A program made the translations under genes and the position numbers. Below are positions 9,110-16,138 of a DNA stretch of 31,624 nt, in pieces. This DNA comes from JBEKVE01 sp049514335 (GTDB lineage Bacteria; Actinomycetota; Acidimicrobiia; Acidimicrobiales; UBA8190), in contig JBEKVE010000055.1 of assembly GCA_049514335.1 (NCBI GenBank), positions 1-31,624 of the forward strand. Direction: 5' to 3'. The notes beneath the pieces were generated by a model. It made no database searches, was not told the origin of the DNA, and worked only from the letters and a program-made list of their open reading frames with translations. How positions within the stretch are numbered: the first letter of the stretch is position 1; every line of letters starts with the position of its first letter.

Positions 9110-9806
9110 CAACGCAACGATCAACGGGTTCCCGTTGCGGCCCGAGTCGGCCGACATCGTGTCGGCGTCGGTCGTCGATGCGCTCGTGGCCAAGGCTGAA
9201 AGCGAGCTCCTCGACCTGCGGATGGAGCTCCAGGGCGCGCTCGAGCAGGCCGAGGCGGCCGAGCGGCGACTGCGCACGGCGCCGTTCGCAGGGATCGACG
9301 ACACGGCCGAGCCCGACGTCCTCGCCCACATTGCCGAGCGCCTCATCGTTGCCGGTACCCAGGGTGGGCCCCACCCCGGACCCGGTCCCGACCTCGACAC
9401 CGGGCCGATCCCGCCGCTTGCATCGACAGCGCAGGCGACGACCACGTTCGCCTCGCCACCACCACCACCACCACCACCACCGCCGCCGCCACCACCATCG
9501 CAGGCCGTGCCGCCACCACCACCGCCGCCACGTTCGCGGGTCGCATCGGAACCAGCGGTGGGCGCCACGAGCCCGCCCGCCCAGCGCCCCAGCGGTTCGC
9601 CGAGAACGGTGGTTGTCGACCGCGCCCGACGCGCCGCGGTTCCCGACACCTCGGTTCCGTCTGCACCGCTTGTCGTCCCTGCGGTTCCGGCCCCAACAGC
9701 GGCGGGGACGGACCGGCCTCTGCTGTCGAGGATCCCGAGCAGGTTGTTGATCCAGAGCGGGGTGGTCATCGTCATCTTCGCCCTGCTGCTCCTCAAGTTC
9801 GGCTGA
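9102..9806 (+). CDS. Coiled-coil, polyproline, tail-anchored membrane protein
   Basis: Protein of 234 aa: a helical N-terminal part (about 15-55) with heptads (AKAESELLDLRMELQGALEQ), a long disordered linker with two proline runs (14 and 7 consecutive Pro, about residues 122-150), and a single C-terminal transmembrane helix (IQSGVVIVIFALLLLKFG) ending at the stop. This gives a tail-anchored topology with the coiled coil in the cytosol. GTG 9102 follows GGGACGGAGAG and overlaps the previous stop. The N-terminal halves of this protein and its upstream neighbour resemble each other in heptad character, so they may pair. No function is assigned. It is the last gene of the operon; 72 bp separate it from the cupin gene. 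Confidence 0.68.
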   Translation: MSDNATINGFPLRPESADIVSASVVDALVAKAESELLDLRMELQGALEQAEAAERRLRTAPFAGIDDTAEPDVLAHIAERLIVAGTQGGPHPGPGPDLDTGPIPPLASTAQATTTFASPPPPPPPPPPPPPPSQAVPPPPPPPRSRVASEPAVGATSPPAQRPSGSPRTVVVDRARRAAVPDTSVPSAPLVVPAVPAPTAAGTDRPLLSRIPSRLLIQSGVVIVIFALLLLKFG

Positions 9807-9878
9807 GGTCGGCGAGCAGGTGACAGAAGTGGATGGTGGAAGGGGGAGAAACCAGTTGACGCTCTGTGAAGGGAGCAC

Positions 9879-10379
9879 TTGACCACCCACGGGCTCCCGG
9901 TGTTCGCTGTCCCAATGGGGTTCGTGATCGGCGACGACGAAGGGCGTCAACTCCCGGGATCGTGCAAGGCTCTGATCAAAGTTCGCGCCGAGGACACCAA
10001 CGGGGTTATGGCAGTGTTGGAGGAGACACTCCCGCCCCACGCGCTGATTCCTCCTCACACGCATGAGAACGACGTCTGGGTATATGTGCTTTCGGGGCAG
10101 ATCGGTGTGCTCGTGGGCGAAGAGATTGCGGTCGCATCCGCCGGAAGGTGGGCACTCAAGCCGCGATCGGTGATGCACGCCATGTGGAATGCGGAGTCCG
10201 AGCCGGCAAGGGTCATGGAAGTGCTCACACCTGCGGGGACGGAGCGTTGGTTCGAAGAGGTCACCCAGCTTGCCGATGATGATGACGAGGGGTTCCAAGA
10301 TGCGTGTCGTCGCTACGGCATCACATTCATCCTCGATTCGCCATGGGCTGATGTGATCCGGGAGAGGTTCGGGCTCTAG
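9879..10379 (+). CDS. Cupin-domain protein
   Basis: Single-domain cupin of 166 aa, cytosolic (no signal peptide). The first cupin motif is PPHTHENDVWVYVLSGQIG (about 59-77) with the typical metal ligands His60 and His62 and an acidic residue nearby. The second motif is around KPRSVMHAMWN, supplying His100. Cupins of this type include small isomerases, dioxygenases and sugar- or ligand-binding regulators, so the reaction cannot be named. The TTG at 9879 was chosen because GAAGGGAG sits about 5 nt upstream; there is no ATG or GTG with such a site near the N-terminus. Base composition is slightly lower in GC than the pst genes, and the gene stands alone, with about 370 bp of non-coding sequence after it. 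Confidence 0.78.
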   Translation: MTTHGLPVFAVPMGFVIGDDEGRQLPGSCKALIKVRAEDTNGVMAVLEETLPPHALIPPHTHENDVWVYVLSGQIGVLVGEEIAVASAGRWALKPRSVMHAMWNAESEPARVMEVLTPAGTERWFEEVTQLADDDDEGFQDACRRYGITFILDSPWADVIRERFGL

Positions 10380-10753
10380 GCAAGGACGATTACCACCTTC
10401 CCGACGATCCGCTACCAGGCCCTTACGTCGCCGGTGCTCCCCACTTGCCTTGGGAGCAACGGGTCTCGAGCATGCGAGTCGGAGGCCACGTGCCCACCGA
10501 GCCCTCTGGCTCCCCGGTGCCTCGCGAGCCGAGCCACCCGGACCGTCAGCCGATGGATGAATGGGTCAGGCGGCACGCGCGGACATCGATGCGATGTCCG
10601 CCTTGGTGTGGCAACAGACGAACCGGACGTACGTAGCAGATCCCCGAGTAACCGATACCCTGCAGAGCGCCGGACACAGGATGGATCCTCGATCGGCGCC
10701 GGCATTTTAGGTCGGGTCAGGAGGCGTAGGATCTCTTCGATTCGGGGGTGCTG
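10380..10753. other. Intergenic region with one 10-bp hairpin
   Basis: No convincing gene on either strand. The clearest element is a perfect inverted repeat: GCGGACATCG at 10579-10588 and CGATGTCCGC at 10592-10601, with a 3-nt loop and no T-run after it, so it is not a standard terminator. A possible -10 (TAGGAT, 10726-10731) precedes the lipoprotein gene at 10754. Confidence 0.5.
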
Positions 10754-11404
10754 ATGAACCTGCGGAGGATGGCTTTTCCCCTCGCCGGGCTCGCTGTTTT
10801 GGCCCTCACCGCGGCCTGCTCAGGTCGCGAAGATGCCGTGAGCACAACGTCACAACCCCCGCCTTCGACCACCACCACCACTGGTTTTCCGCCGCCACCA
10901 CCACCGTCTTCGACAACAGCTGTCACAAGCCCGGTGGGCATTGCTGCTGATCAATGCACGACGTCTCAGTTGGCTCTCACGGCAGGGGAACCAGTGTCAG
11001 AGCCGACAGGGCAGCACTCGCTCCTCTTGGTACTCACCAATCACAGCCCCATTGCCTGCTACATGTCCGGCTTTCCCGGGGTGACCCTCTACGACGCTGG
11101 AGGGACCGAGCTTCCCCTCACGTACGACTGGCACGGCGACCAGGTGGTGACCCACGCACCTCCACGGCGGGTCGACCTTGGGTCAGGGATCAGTGCGTAC
11201 GTGATGGTCAACAAGTACCGCTGTGACCGACAGACCGTGAGCGAAGCAACGACGCTGCGGCTGATCCCTCCCAATGACATCTCGTCGCTCCCGCTCAACC
11301 TCGCCGGGCTTCGGGAGCTCGGCTACTGCGGCCTCGGTGATCCGGGCTCCACGCTGGAGATCTCGCCCATCGAACCCACAGAGGCCGCCACTCGTTCAGA
11401 GTGA
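10754..11404 (+). CDS. DUF4232-like lipoprotein
   Basis: Exported lipoprotein of 216 aa. The signal peptide ends in a lipobox LTAAC, so Cys after about 20 residues is the lipidated N-terminus. A Thr/Pro-rich linker follows (TTTTT, then PPPPPP). The mature domain (about 70-200) has features of the DUF4232 family: an early Cys in ADQCTTSQLALT, VLTNHSPIACYMSGFPGVTL and GTELPL, with two later Cys (YRCD, GYCGLG) that suggest disulfides. Members are common in actinobacterial envelopes; their function is not established. ATG 10754 is used because it leads directly into the signal peptide; GTG 10748 adds two residues and is also possible. A hairpin begins 3 nt after the stop. Confidence 0.78.
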   Translation: MNLRRMAFPLAGLAVLALTAACSGREDAVSTTSQPPPSTTTTTGFPPPPPPSSTTAVTSPVGIAADQCTTSQLALTAGEPVSEPTGQHSLLLVLTNHSPIACYMSGFPGVTLYDAGGTELPLTYDWHGDQVVTHAPPRRVDLGSGISAYVMVNKYRCDRQTVSEATTLRLIPPNDISSLPLNLAGLRELGYCGLGDPGSTLEISPIEPTEAATRSE

Positions 11405-11406
11405 CC

Positions 11407-11451
11407 GGGTACGGCCGCAACTGGTTGGTCGCCCTTCGCCCGGCCGTACCC
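11407..11451 (+). terminator. Inverted repeat after the lipoprotein gene, possible terminator
   Basis: GGGTACGGCCG (11407-11417) and CGGCCGTACCC (11441-11451) form a perfect 11-bp stem with a 23-nt loop, starting 3 nt after the stop codon. No T-tract follows, so termination may need Rho or the element may serve mRNA stability. The inverted repeat is certain; its role is inferred from position. Confidence 0.5.
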
Positions 11452-11726
11452 TGCCGCGAGGATGTTTGCCTTGCTGGCGGTACGACTCACGGTGGCCACG
11501 AGAACTGATCGGGGGCATGATCTGAAGGGCATACGGGCAGCTTGGGTGTGCCTCGTTCCGGTGGCGGTGCCGGCCGACCCGTCCGGGATCATGAGGCGCC
11601 GGAGTCATAGCGTTGGTCGCTTCACGCTTGAGCGACGTCCTCAGCGGGTTGCCAGGGCCGCTTCTCTGCGGGCGGAGCGAACCGAACCCCGAGTGTGGGC
11701 GCGTTGAGCTGCCAACGGGATCGGCA
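11452..11726. other. Non-coding stretch, nothing recognised
   Basis: Short open frames exist, for example an 81-codon plus-strand frame from 11462, but none resembles a protein I know and none has both a good ribosome-binding site and typical codon bias. I see no RNA gene or mobile element. Confidence 0.4.
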
Positions 11727-12002
11727 CTACCGACCAGTGGTTGCGACGTTCCCAGATCGCGGGTTTCGACGTTCTTGGCGGGACGAATTCAACAACCTGG
11801 CCGAACTCCAGAAGAGGAGGATCGTGACAAGGGGGCCAGTCAGGACGGTCAGCGGTCCGCCTCTGATCTGAATGTGAGGTGTTGAAGACGGTGGCCCAAG
11901 ATTCAGAAAGCCGACCATGAGCCAGAACAAGAGAAACAACGTGGGAATAAGCGAAGCAAAACCGACCAGCGCAAGGAGCCAGGCCAGAACCCTTTTCGAC
12001 AC
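11727..12002 (-). CDS. Small two-helix membrane protein, hypothetical
   Basis: Predicted 91-aa protein. A basic start (SKR) leads into a long hydrophobic helix (about 6-33, containing LLALVGFASLIPTLFLLFWL). A short polar loop with Pro and Ser (35-50) and a second helix (about 51-71, LTVLTGPLVTILLFWSSARL) follow, then a basic cytosolic tail. The positive ends predict an inside-out-inside hairpin. The GTG start at 12002 has no strong ribosome-binding site, and upstream sequence is uncertain. The clean hydrophobic pattern flanked by basic residues argues for a real gene, but no family is recognised and it could be a chance frame. Confidence 0.45.
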   Translation of the reverse strand: MSKRVLAWLLALVGFASLIPTLFLLFWLMVGFLNLGPPSSTPHIQIRGGPLTVLTGPLVTILLFWSSARLLNSSRQERRNPRSGNVATTGR

Positions 12003-12193
12003 GCCACGATTTTGCCACGATGCCTCGGGGCCATGCTCGGCCTATCTTCCCGGCGAGGCCGCCGGGGTTTCGAGATCACCCCGACCCAGTCGTCTGAATC
12101 CGCATACAGCTGTCCGGGATCGCCGTTCGCCGGGACTGTCGAGCGGGACGTGGGCGCGCTGCAGCGGCGCACCGAACGACGCGGCGGGTGGCC

Positions 12194-12568
12194 CTACAAG
12201 GCGGCGAGGGCCAGGCCGATTGCCGCTGCCACGCAGCACCCCACCAGGTTGGCCGCCACGTTGCGCACGGCGTGGAGGCGCTCTCCCTCGCGGGCGAGCA
12301 CCACCGTCTCGAGGCAGAAGGTCGAGAAGGTGGTGTAGGCGCCGCACACCCCGGAGCCGAGCACCACCTTGGCCGTGTCGGGGAAGGCGTGGTAGAGCGC
12401 CAGGCCGGTGAGCGCACCGAACACGAGCGATCCCGACAGGTTGACCGTGAGGGTGCCGAAGGGGAACACGCTGAAGCGCCGCGCCGAGACGGCGGTGTCG
12501 GCCAGGTAGCGCAGCACCGACCCGAGCGCACCGGCGCCGGCCACGGCGAACCACACCCACAGGCTCAC
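12194..12568 (-). CDS. crcB: Fluoride channel subunit CrcB/Fluc
   Basis: Membrane protein of 124 aa, normal length for the family, with four helices. Fluc proteins dimerise in antiparallel orientation and let fluoride leave the cell down its gradient. Family segments seen are FPFGTLTVNLSGSLVFGALT (helix 2, with the conserved Asn) and GSGVCGAYTTFSTFCLE (the broken helix 3 that carries the TTFST motif and the Phe ion track). GTG 12568 overlaps the stop of the DUF190 gene (GTGA), so it is the last cistron of a three-gene operon. With the second crcB gene it probably forms a heterodimeric channel, as in other actinobacteria and firmicutes with paired genes. Confidence 0.93.
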   Translation of the reverse strand: MSLWVWFAVAGAGALGSVLRYLADTAVSARRFSVFPFGTLTVNLSGSLVFGALTGLALYHAFPDTAKVVLGSGVCGAYTTFSTFCLETVVLAREGERLHAVRNVAANLVGCCVAAAIGLALAAL

Positions 12569-12915
12569 GGTGCGCCGTCGCGGTCGTGGGGGACGTAGCG
12601 CAGCACCTCGACGTCCTCGACGATGACGAGCCCTCCCTCCACCAGCTCGTCGAGCTGCGCCACGAACCCGTCGATGGCCTCCCCGCCGTCGACGATCACG
12701 ATACAGAGGGGCAGGTCGTCGGACAGAGACAGCAGCCGGGTGGTGTGGATGTGGTTGGAGGCGCCGTAGCCCTCGATGCCGCGGAACACCGTCACACCCG
12801 CCAGGCCCGCAGCATGGGCACGGTGGACGATCTCCTGGGCCACGGAATGATGCTGGTACGTGTCATGCTCGCCCACGAACACCGTGAGGCGCTTCGCCGG
12901 TCCGGTCAGCTCCAC
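12565..12915 (-). CDS. DUF190 family protein in the fluoride operon
   Basis: Cytosolic protein of 116 aa with the DUF190 pattern: a GEHDTYQHHSVAQEIVHRA start, GLAGVTVFRGIEGYG (the core glycine-rich strand-loop), then SDDLPLCIVIVD and a C-terminal VEVLRYV strand. The fold is related to small ferredoxin-like ligand sensors (PII-like), but the ligand is not known. It is frequently encoded with CrcB, which fits this operon. The GTG at 12915 has a very good ribosome-binding site (GGAGGAG, 6 nt upstream); the start lies 10 bp inside the preceding crcB, so translation is coupled. It may regulate or sense ions for the CrcB channel; this is inference from context. Confidence 0.88.
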   Translation of the reverse strand: MELTGPAKRLTVFVGEHDTYQHHSVAQEIVHRAHAAGLAGVTVFRGIEGYGASNHIHTTRLLSLSDDLPLCIVIVDGGEAIDGFVAQLDELVEGGLVIVEDVEVLRYVPHDRDGAP

Positions 12916-13430
12916 TGTCGTCTCCTCCGAGAGGTGTCGGTGCCGTGCCCACGCACAGCATTCCGCCTGAGCAGTCCCCGGGCGAGGACCGTCCCTGCCA
13001 CCACCGCCACCAAGCCGACGGCGATGCTGGCCGCGCCGTAGCCGAGGCCCGGCGCGACGTCCCCCGACCGCAGCCGCAGGTCGACCTCGACCACGAAGGT
13101 CGAGAAGGTGGTGAACGAACCGCACACCCCGGTGGCGAGCATGGGCCATACGAACCGTGTGGGCCCGAGCCGCTCCAGCACGATCACCGCCGCCGAGGCC
13201 AGCACGAAGGTCCCCACCACGTTGACCAGGAAGGTCCCCCACGCCAGGCCCGGTCCGGTGGGGACCACCCGTTCGAGCGCCACGCGGGCTGTGGCCCCGA
13301 GCGCCCCACCGACGGCGATGGCCCCGAGGGTGCCCGCCCGGACCGGCCGGGCGTTGGGCCGGGGCGAGGGGGGTGGCGTGGGCACATCCACGTCAGAAGG
13401 GGTGGCGGGGTGCTCCCGGCCGCTGTCCAT
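12906..13430 (-). CDS. crcB: Fluoride channel subunit CrcB/Fluc, with N-terminal extension
   Basis: First gene of the fluoride operon, 174 aa. Residues about 33-160 form the four-helix Fluc core with LAWGTFLVNVVGTFVLASA and TGVCGSFTTFSTFVVEVD. The N-terminal 32 residues are Pro/Ser-rich and absent from ordinary Fluc proteins, and the C-terminal tail is basic (RRRRQ). It differs clearly from the second CrcB in the same operon, as expected for a pair forming a heterodimer in which each subunit has fixed topology. ATG 13430 follows GGGAGGAATCGCGC, a good ribosome-binding site. The fluoride riboswitch lies immediately upstream in the leader. Confidence 0.92.
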   Translation of the reverse strand: MDSGREHPATPSDVDVPTPPPSPRPNARPVRAGTLGAIAVGGALGATARVALERVVPTGPGLAWGTFLVNVVGTFVLASAAVIVLERLGPTRFVWPMLATGVCGSFTTFSTFVVEVDLRLRSGDVAPGLGYGAASIAVGLVAVVAGTVLARGLLRRNAVRGHGTDTSRRRRQWS

Positions 13431-13455
13431 GCGCGATTCCTCCCGGTGGTCTTCC

Positions 13456-13510
13456 GGTAGGGACCGTCAGCCGGGCGAGCCGGCGGTTCAGGGCGAGCCC
13501 CATCGCCGTC
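13456..13510 (-). promoter_or_regulatory. Fluoride riboswitch (crcB motif RNA)
   Basis: On the minus strand the leader of the crcB operon reads GGCGATGGGGCTCGCC, then CTGAACCGCC, a GC-rich stem, GGCTGACGGTCCCTACC. This follows the crcB motif consensus: the GGCGATGG(N)GTTCGCC stem-loop, the AACCGCC strand that pairs back as a pseudoknot, and the GCTGATG(N)CTCCTAC end. It begins about where a transcript from the -10 at 13515-13520 would start and ends 25 nt before the ATG. Fluoride binding should stabilise the fold and turn on expression of the three downstream genes. The match is by eye. Confidence 0.85.
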
Positions 13511-13514
13511 GGCC

Positions 13515-13520
13515 AGGCTA
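13515..13520 (-). promoter_or_regulatory. Probable -10 of the crcB operon
   Basis: TAGCCT on the minus strand places a transcription start 6-8 nt later, at about 13508, exactly where the riboswitch begins. No clear -35 is seen. The position relative to the riboswitch is the main support. Confidence 0.45.
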
Positions 13521-13555
13521 CACGGGCGTCCGGCGCTATCGGCGGTTGGACAGAA

Positions 13556-13880
13556 GGGACCTTCGCCCCTGTTCGAAGGGCGCTGCGTGGGCAAAAGTGC
13601 CCCTGCGGGTGTCTCCGACGCAATGAACATTTCCTGGCCCCAACGGTGTCGCCCGACCAGGGACGTGCACGGCGGGGGTGACTGCCCCCCAGTTCGAGCC
13701 CCGCCGTGCCCGCCCTGCACCTTCGTCCGGCGCTCCGTTGGCATCCGTCACCCTGCGACGACGCAATCCGATGGGCGGGCCCTCGGTCGCCTTTCCTTGC
13801 CGGTGCCCGGCCGCACGATCGCCCCGCCATCGCCGCCATGACGACGGGACTCCCGGCGGGGGTCCCAGGACCTTGGACCC
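13556..13880. promoter_or_regulatory. Intergenic control region with three DosR/DevR-like 14-bp boxes
   Basis: This stretch between the crcB operon and the gene at 13946 holds no convincing gene. It carries three sites of the 5-4-5 form known for DosR (GGGAC-N4-GTCCC): GGGACCTTCGCCCC (13556-13569), GGGCAAAAGTGCCC (13589-13602, with perfect 5-bp arms) and AGGACCTTGGACCC (13867-13880). The first two are centred 33 bp apart, about three helical turns. The third is centred about 43 bp before the start expected from a TAGGGT -10 at 13905-13910, a typical activator position. Assignment to DosR is by resemblance only; the regulator is not in the window. Confidence 0.4.
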
Positions 13881-13945
13881 TGGGAGCCAATGCGCCTTCA
13901 TTCGTAGGGTGACCACAGGAGACCACGGCACAGAAGGGCGGGACG

Positions 13946-14200
13946 ATGCGCGACGACACCGAGGTGATCATGGGGGAGATGATGGGCATCGGTGGCCACC
14001 GAGTGCACACGTCGGCGCCCGGACGGGTGTGCGCCCACCCCGGTTGCATCGTCGTCCTGTCCATCTACAACAGCCGCACCGAGTGCGTGGCGCATGACTT
14101 CGATCCCCGCATGGCCGACTTCGGCCTGCCCCGCTCGTCGCGCGCCGCGCCGGGGAAGCGCGTACGCGTCGAGCGACGCCACACCGCCACCGCCGCCTGA
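13946..14200 (+). CDS. Small zinc-ribbon-like protein
   Basis: Protein of 84 aa. The middle reads VCAHPGC then LSIYN, followed by ECVAH, giving C-x4-C...C-x2-H spacing and the YN pattern of a small actinobacterial treble-clef or zinc-ribbon family (CxxPGCxTxLSxYN...CxxH). Zinc binding by these Cys and His residues is the likely property. The tail is basic (PGKRVRVERRH), so nucleic-acid contact is possible. ATG 13946 is preceded by AGAAGGGCGGGACG. It begins 66 bp after a DosR-like box. The next gene follows after 43 bp in the same direction, so they may share a transcript. Function unknown. Confidence 0.62.
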   Translation: MRDDTEVIMGEMMGIGGHRVHTSAPGRVCAHPGCIVVLSIYNSRTECVAHDFDPRMADFGLPRSSRAAPGKRVRVERRHTATAA

Positions 14201-14243
14201 GACGACGGTACGGGCGCCGGGCGACAGGAGCAGGGGGCGCACC

Positions 14244-14678
14244 GTGCGAGGACTGCGGCGTCATCGCACGCGCGATGTCGCGGGCGACCACGAGCTGGTG
14301 CGGGAGTGCACCGCCTTTTTGTCCGGGTGCTACCCGGGCCACCTCGTGGACGCCGGGTTGCCCGTGCCCGCCTGGGCGTGGCTCAACCCCGTCGCCCACG
14401 GCAGCGTCGACAGCGTCCGCATGCTCGCCTCGGGTGCGACCCTCGGTCGCCCTGCCCCCTACGCCACCGGCGCCTGGACGCAGGCCGTGGCCTTCCTCGC
14501 CTCCGAGGTCCTGCGCCTGGTGGGCGACGACCCCGCCGGGCTGCTCCACGTGCAGGGCGCGAGCCTCGTTCCCCTCGAGCTCGCCATGGCCGGCTCCCGG
14601 GCCCGGCTCGACCCGCACTGCCTGGTGGCGATGGTGCTCGACGCCCTCGACGTGTACCGGGCCCCCGGGCGTCGCTGA
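14244..14678 (+). CDS. Hypothetical soluble protein
   Basis: Protein of 144 aa that I do not recognise. No signal peptide or membrane helix is seen. It begins with a basic stretch (RGLRRHRTRD), then mixed helical sequence with Trp, Pro and Cys in the first half (FLSGCYPGHLVDAGLPVPAW). A central hydrophobic helix-like stretch is AVAFLASEVLRLVG, and the end is LVAMVLDALDVYRAPGRR. GTG 14244 follows AGGAGCAGGGGG, a strong ribosome-binding site, which sets the start although the frame is open upstream through the previous gene. It lies 43 bp after the zinc-ribbon gene, probably on the same transcript, and 72 bp before the DoxD-Rieske gene. Confidence 0.6.
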   Translation: MRGLRRHRTRDVAGDHELVRECTAFLSGCYPGHLVDAGLPVPAWAWLNPVAHGSVDSVRMLASGATLGRPAPYATGAWTQAVAFLASEVLRLVGDDPAGLLHVQGASLVPLELAMAGSRARLDPHCLVAMVLDALDVYRAPGRR

Positions 14679-14729
14679 CAGCCGGGTCGTGGCAGCGGGG
14701 CGTGCCAGCCGGACCGGGGTGACGCCACG

Positions 14730-14748
14730 TCCCCCACGACCTGGGGGA
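14730..14748 (+). promoter_or_regulatory. Hairpin covering the ribosome-binding site of the DoxD-Rieske gene
   Basis: TCCCCC (14730-14735) can pair with GGGGGA (14743-14748), hiding the purine-rich GGGGGAGG that directly abuts ATG 14751. Either the site is translationally controlled or the true start is further in (GTG 14849). The pairing is seen; any role is guesswork. Confidence 0.3.
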
Positions 14749-14750
14749 GG

Positions 14751-16061
14751 ATGAGAGCTCTGCACCCGAACGATCCCTCCCCCCGCGCGCCCGCTGGGCC
14801 TCCTCGCCCCGACGACGTCGGAGGTGGCTCCTGGGGGCGTCACGGTCCCGTGCCGCGCGCCACCCAGATGGCGGGGTGGGCGCTGCTGCCCCTGCGGGCC
14901 TTCTTGGGGTTCACCTTCACCTTCGCCGGTCTCCAGAAGCTGGCCAACCCCGGTTTCTTCCATGCCTCGAACCCGGCGTCGATCCAGGCCCAGCTGGCGG
15001 CGGCGGCCCGGCAGAGCCCCATCCACGCCCTGGTGGCGCACCTGCAGCACGCCGCTGTTCCCATCGGTGTGGTCATCGCCTTCGGCGAGATCGCCATCGG
15101 GGTGGCAACCCTCGTGGGCCTGTGGGCGCGAGCGGCTGCGGTGGGGGGCCTCGTGCTCTCCTTCAGCCTGTTCCTGACCGTGAGCTTCCACTCGAGCCCC
15201 TATTACACGGGCTCGGACATCGTCTTCGTGTTCGCCTGGACGCCGCTCATCCTGGCCGGTGCCGGTGGCGTCCTCAGTGCTGACGCCGCGCTGCGCGACA
15301 TCGCCCGGCGCCGCCACGGCGCCGGGCCGGCGACGCTCGTCCCGGTGCCCTTCGCTCTCGTCCAGCAGGTGTGCGGCGCTTTCGACGCCGGCACGTGCCG
15401 GGTCATGGGGGGTGCGCCGTGCGCGCCGGCTCCGTGTCCCTATCTTTCGGCGGGCCCACCGGTGCGGGCGCGGCCCGACCAGGGCGAGATCGACCGCCGC
15501 ACCTTCAGCTCGCAGGGTGTGGCCGCCGCCTGTGTGGCGGGGGTTGCCCTGCTGGGCGCGGGCCTGGCGGCGGGGATCGGCCGGGCGCTCGGACGCGGCG
15601 GCGAAGGGTCCACCACCACCCCCACCCTGGGAGCGGGCCCGGTCGGCTCGACCGGGACGGGGAGCACCACCACCTCGGGCACCTCTGCCACCACCACGAC
15701 GGGGTCGGGCACAACCGGCACCACCTCACCGCCGACCACACAGGCACCGAAGCCGGCCGGCACCCGCATCGGCGCCGCCAAGGACGTCCCCGTGGGCGGC
15801 TCGGCGTCGTTCCAGGACCCGTCGAGTGGCGATCCGTCGCTCGTCGTGCAGCCCGTGGCCGGCACCTTCGCGGCCTTCGACGCCGTGTGCCCCCACGCCG
15901 GCTGCATCGTGGCGTACTCGTCGCAGGCGGAGAAGTTCGTCTGCCCGTGCCACGGGTCGGAGTTCAACGGCCGCACCGGGGCGGTCGAGCAGGGTCCGGC
16001 GCCGCGGGGGCTGGGTCGCATCAGCATCACCGAGTCGGGGGGCGAGCTGTACGTGACGTAG
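14751..16061 (+). CDS. DoxX/DoxD-like membrane domain fused to a Rieske [2Fe-2S] domain
   Basis: Fusion protein of 436 aa. Residues about 40-190 form a DoxX/DoxD-type four-helix membrane domain (LRAFLGFTFTFAGLQKL near the start, FGEIAIGVATLVGLWARAAA in the middle), the fold of the small subunit of thiosulfate:quinone oxidoreductase. A further helix (about 258-280) is followed by a Thr/Gly/Ser linker (285-340). The C-terminal Rieske domain (345-436) carries CPHAGC and CPCHGSEF. Cys380, His382, Cys398 and His401 would bind the cluster, and Cys385 and Cys400 the disulfide. The arrangement suggests a quinone-linked redox protein with the iron-sulfur domain outside the membrane. The substrate is unknown; thiosulfate oxidation is one possibility. 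The start is uncertain: ATG 14751 has its Shine-Dalgarno with no spacing, and GTG 14849 is an alternative. Confidence 0.85.
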   Translation: MRALHPNDPSPRAPAGPPRPDDVGGGSWGRHGPVPRATQMAGWALLPLRAFLGFTFTFAGLQKLANPGFFHASNPASIQAQLAAAARQSPIHALVAHLQHAAVPIGVVIAFGEIAIGVATLVGLWARAAAVGGLVLSFSLFLTVSFHSSPYYTGSDIVFVFAWTPLILAGAGGVLSADAALRDIARRRHGAGPATLVPVPFALVQQVCGAFDAGTCRVMGGAPCAPAPCPYLSAGPPVRARPDQGEIDRRTFSSQGVAAACVAGVALLGAGLAAGIGRALGRGGEGSTTTPTLGAGPVGSTGTGSTTTSGTSATTTTGSGTTGTTSPPTTQAPKPAGTRIGAAKDVPVGGSASFQDPSSGDPSLVVQPVAGTFAAFDAVCPHAGCIVAYSSQAEKFVCPCHGSEFNGRTGAVEQGPAPRGLGRISITESGGELYVT

Positions 16062-16138
16062 GGGGGAGGGCCGATCTCCACCCCACAATCCATCCCCGGG
16101 TGGATGCCTGTGGAGGGGGGATCCCGCACAGTGGCGGC

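Noticed and set aside
9461..9533. CCA/CCG-rich simple repeat considered as a regulatory microsatellite
   Set aside because: It is explained by polyproline coding in an intact gene.
13536..13931. Minus-strand frame of 131 codons in the intergenic control region
   Set aside because: No ribosome-binding site, no recognisable domain, and it covers the DosR-like boxes; treated as non-coding.
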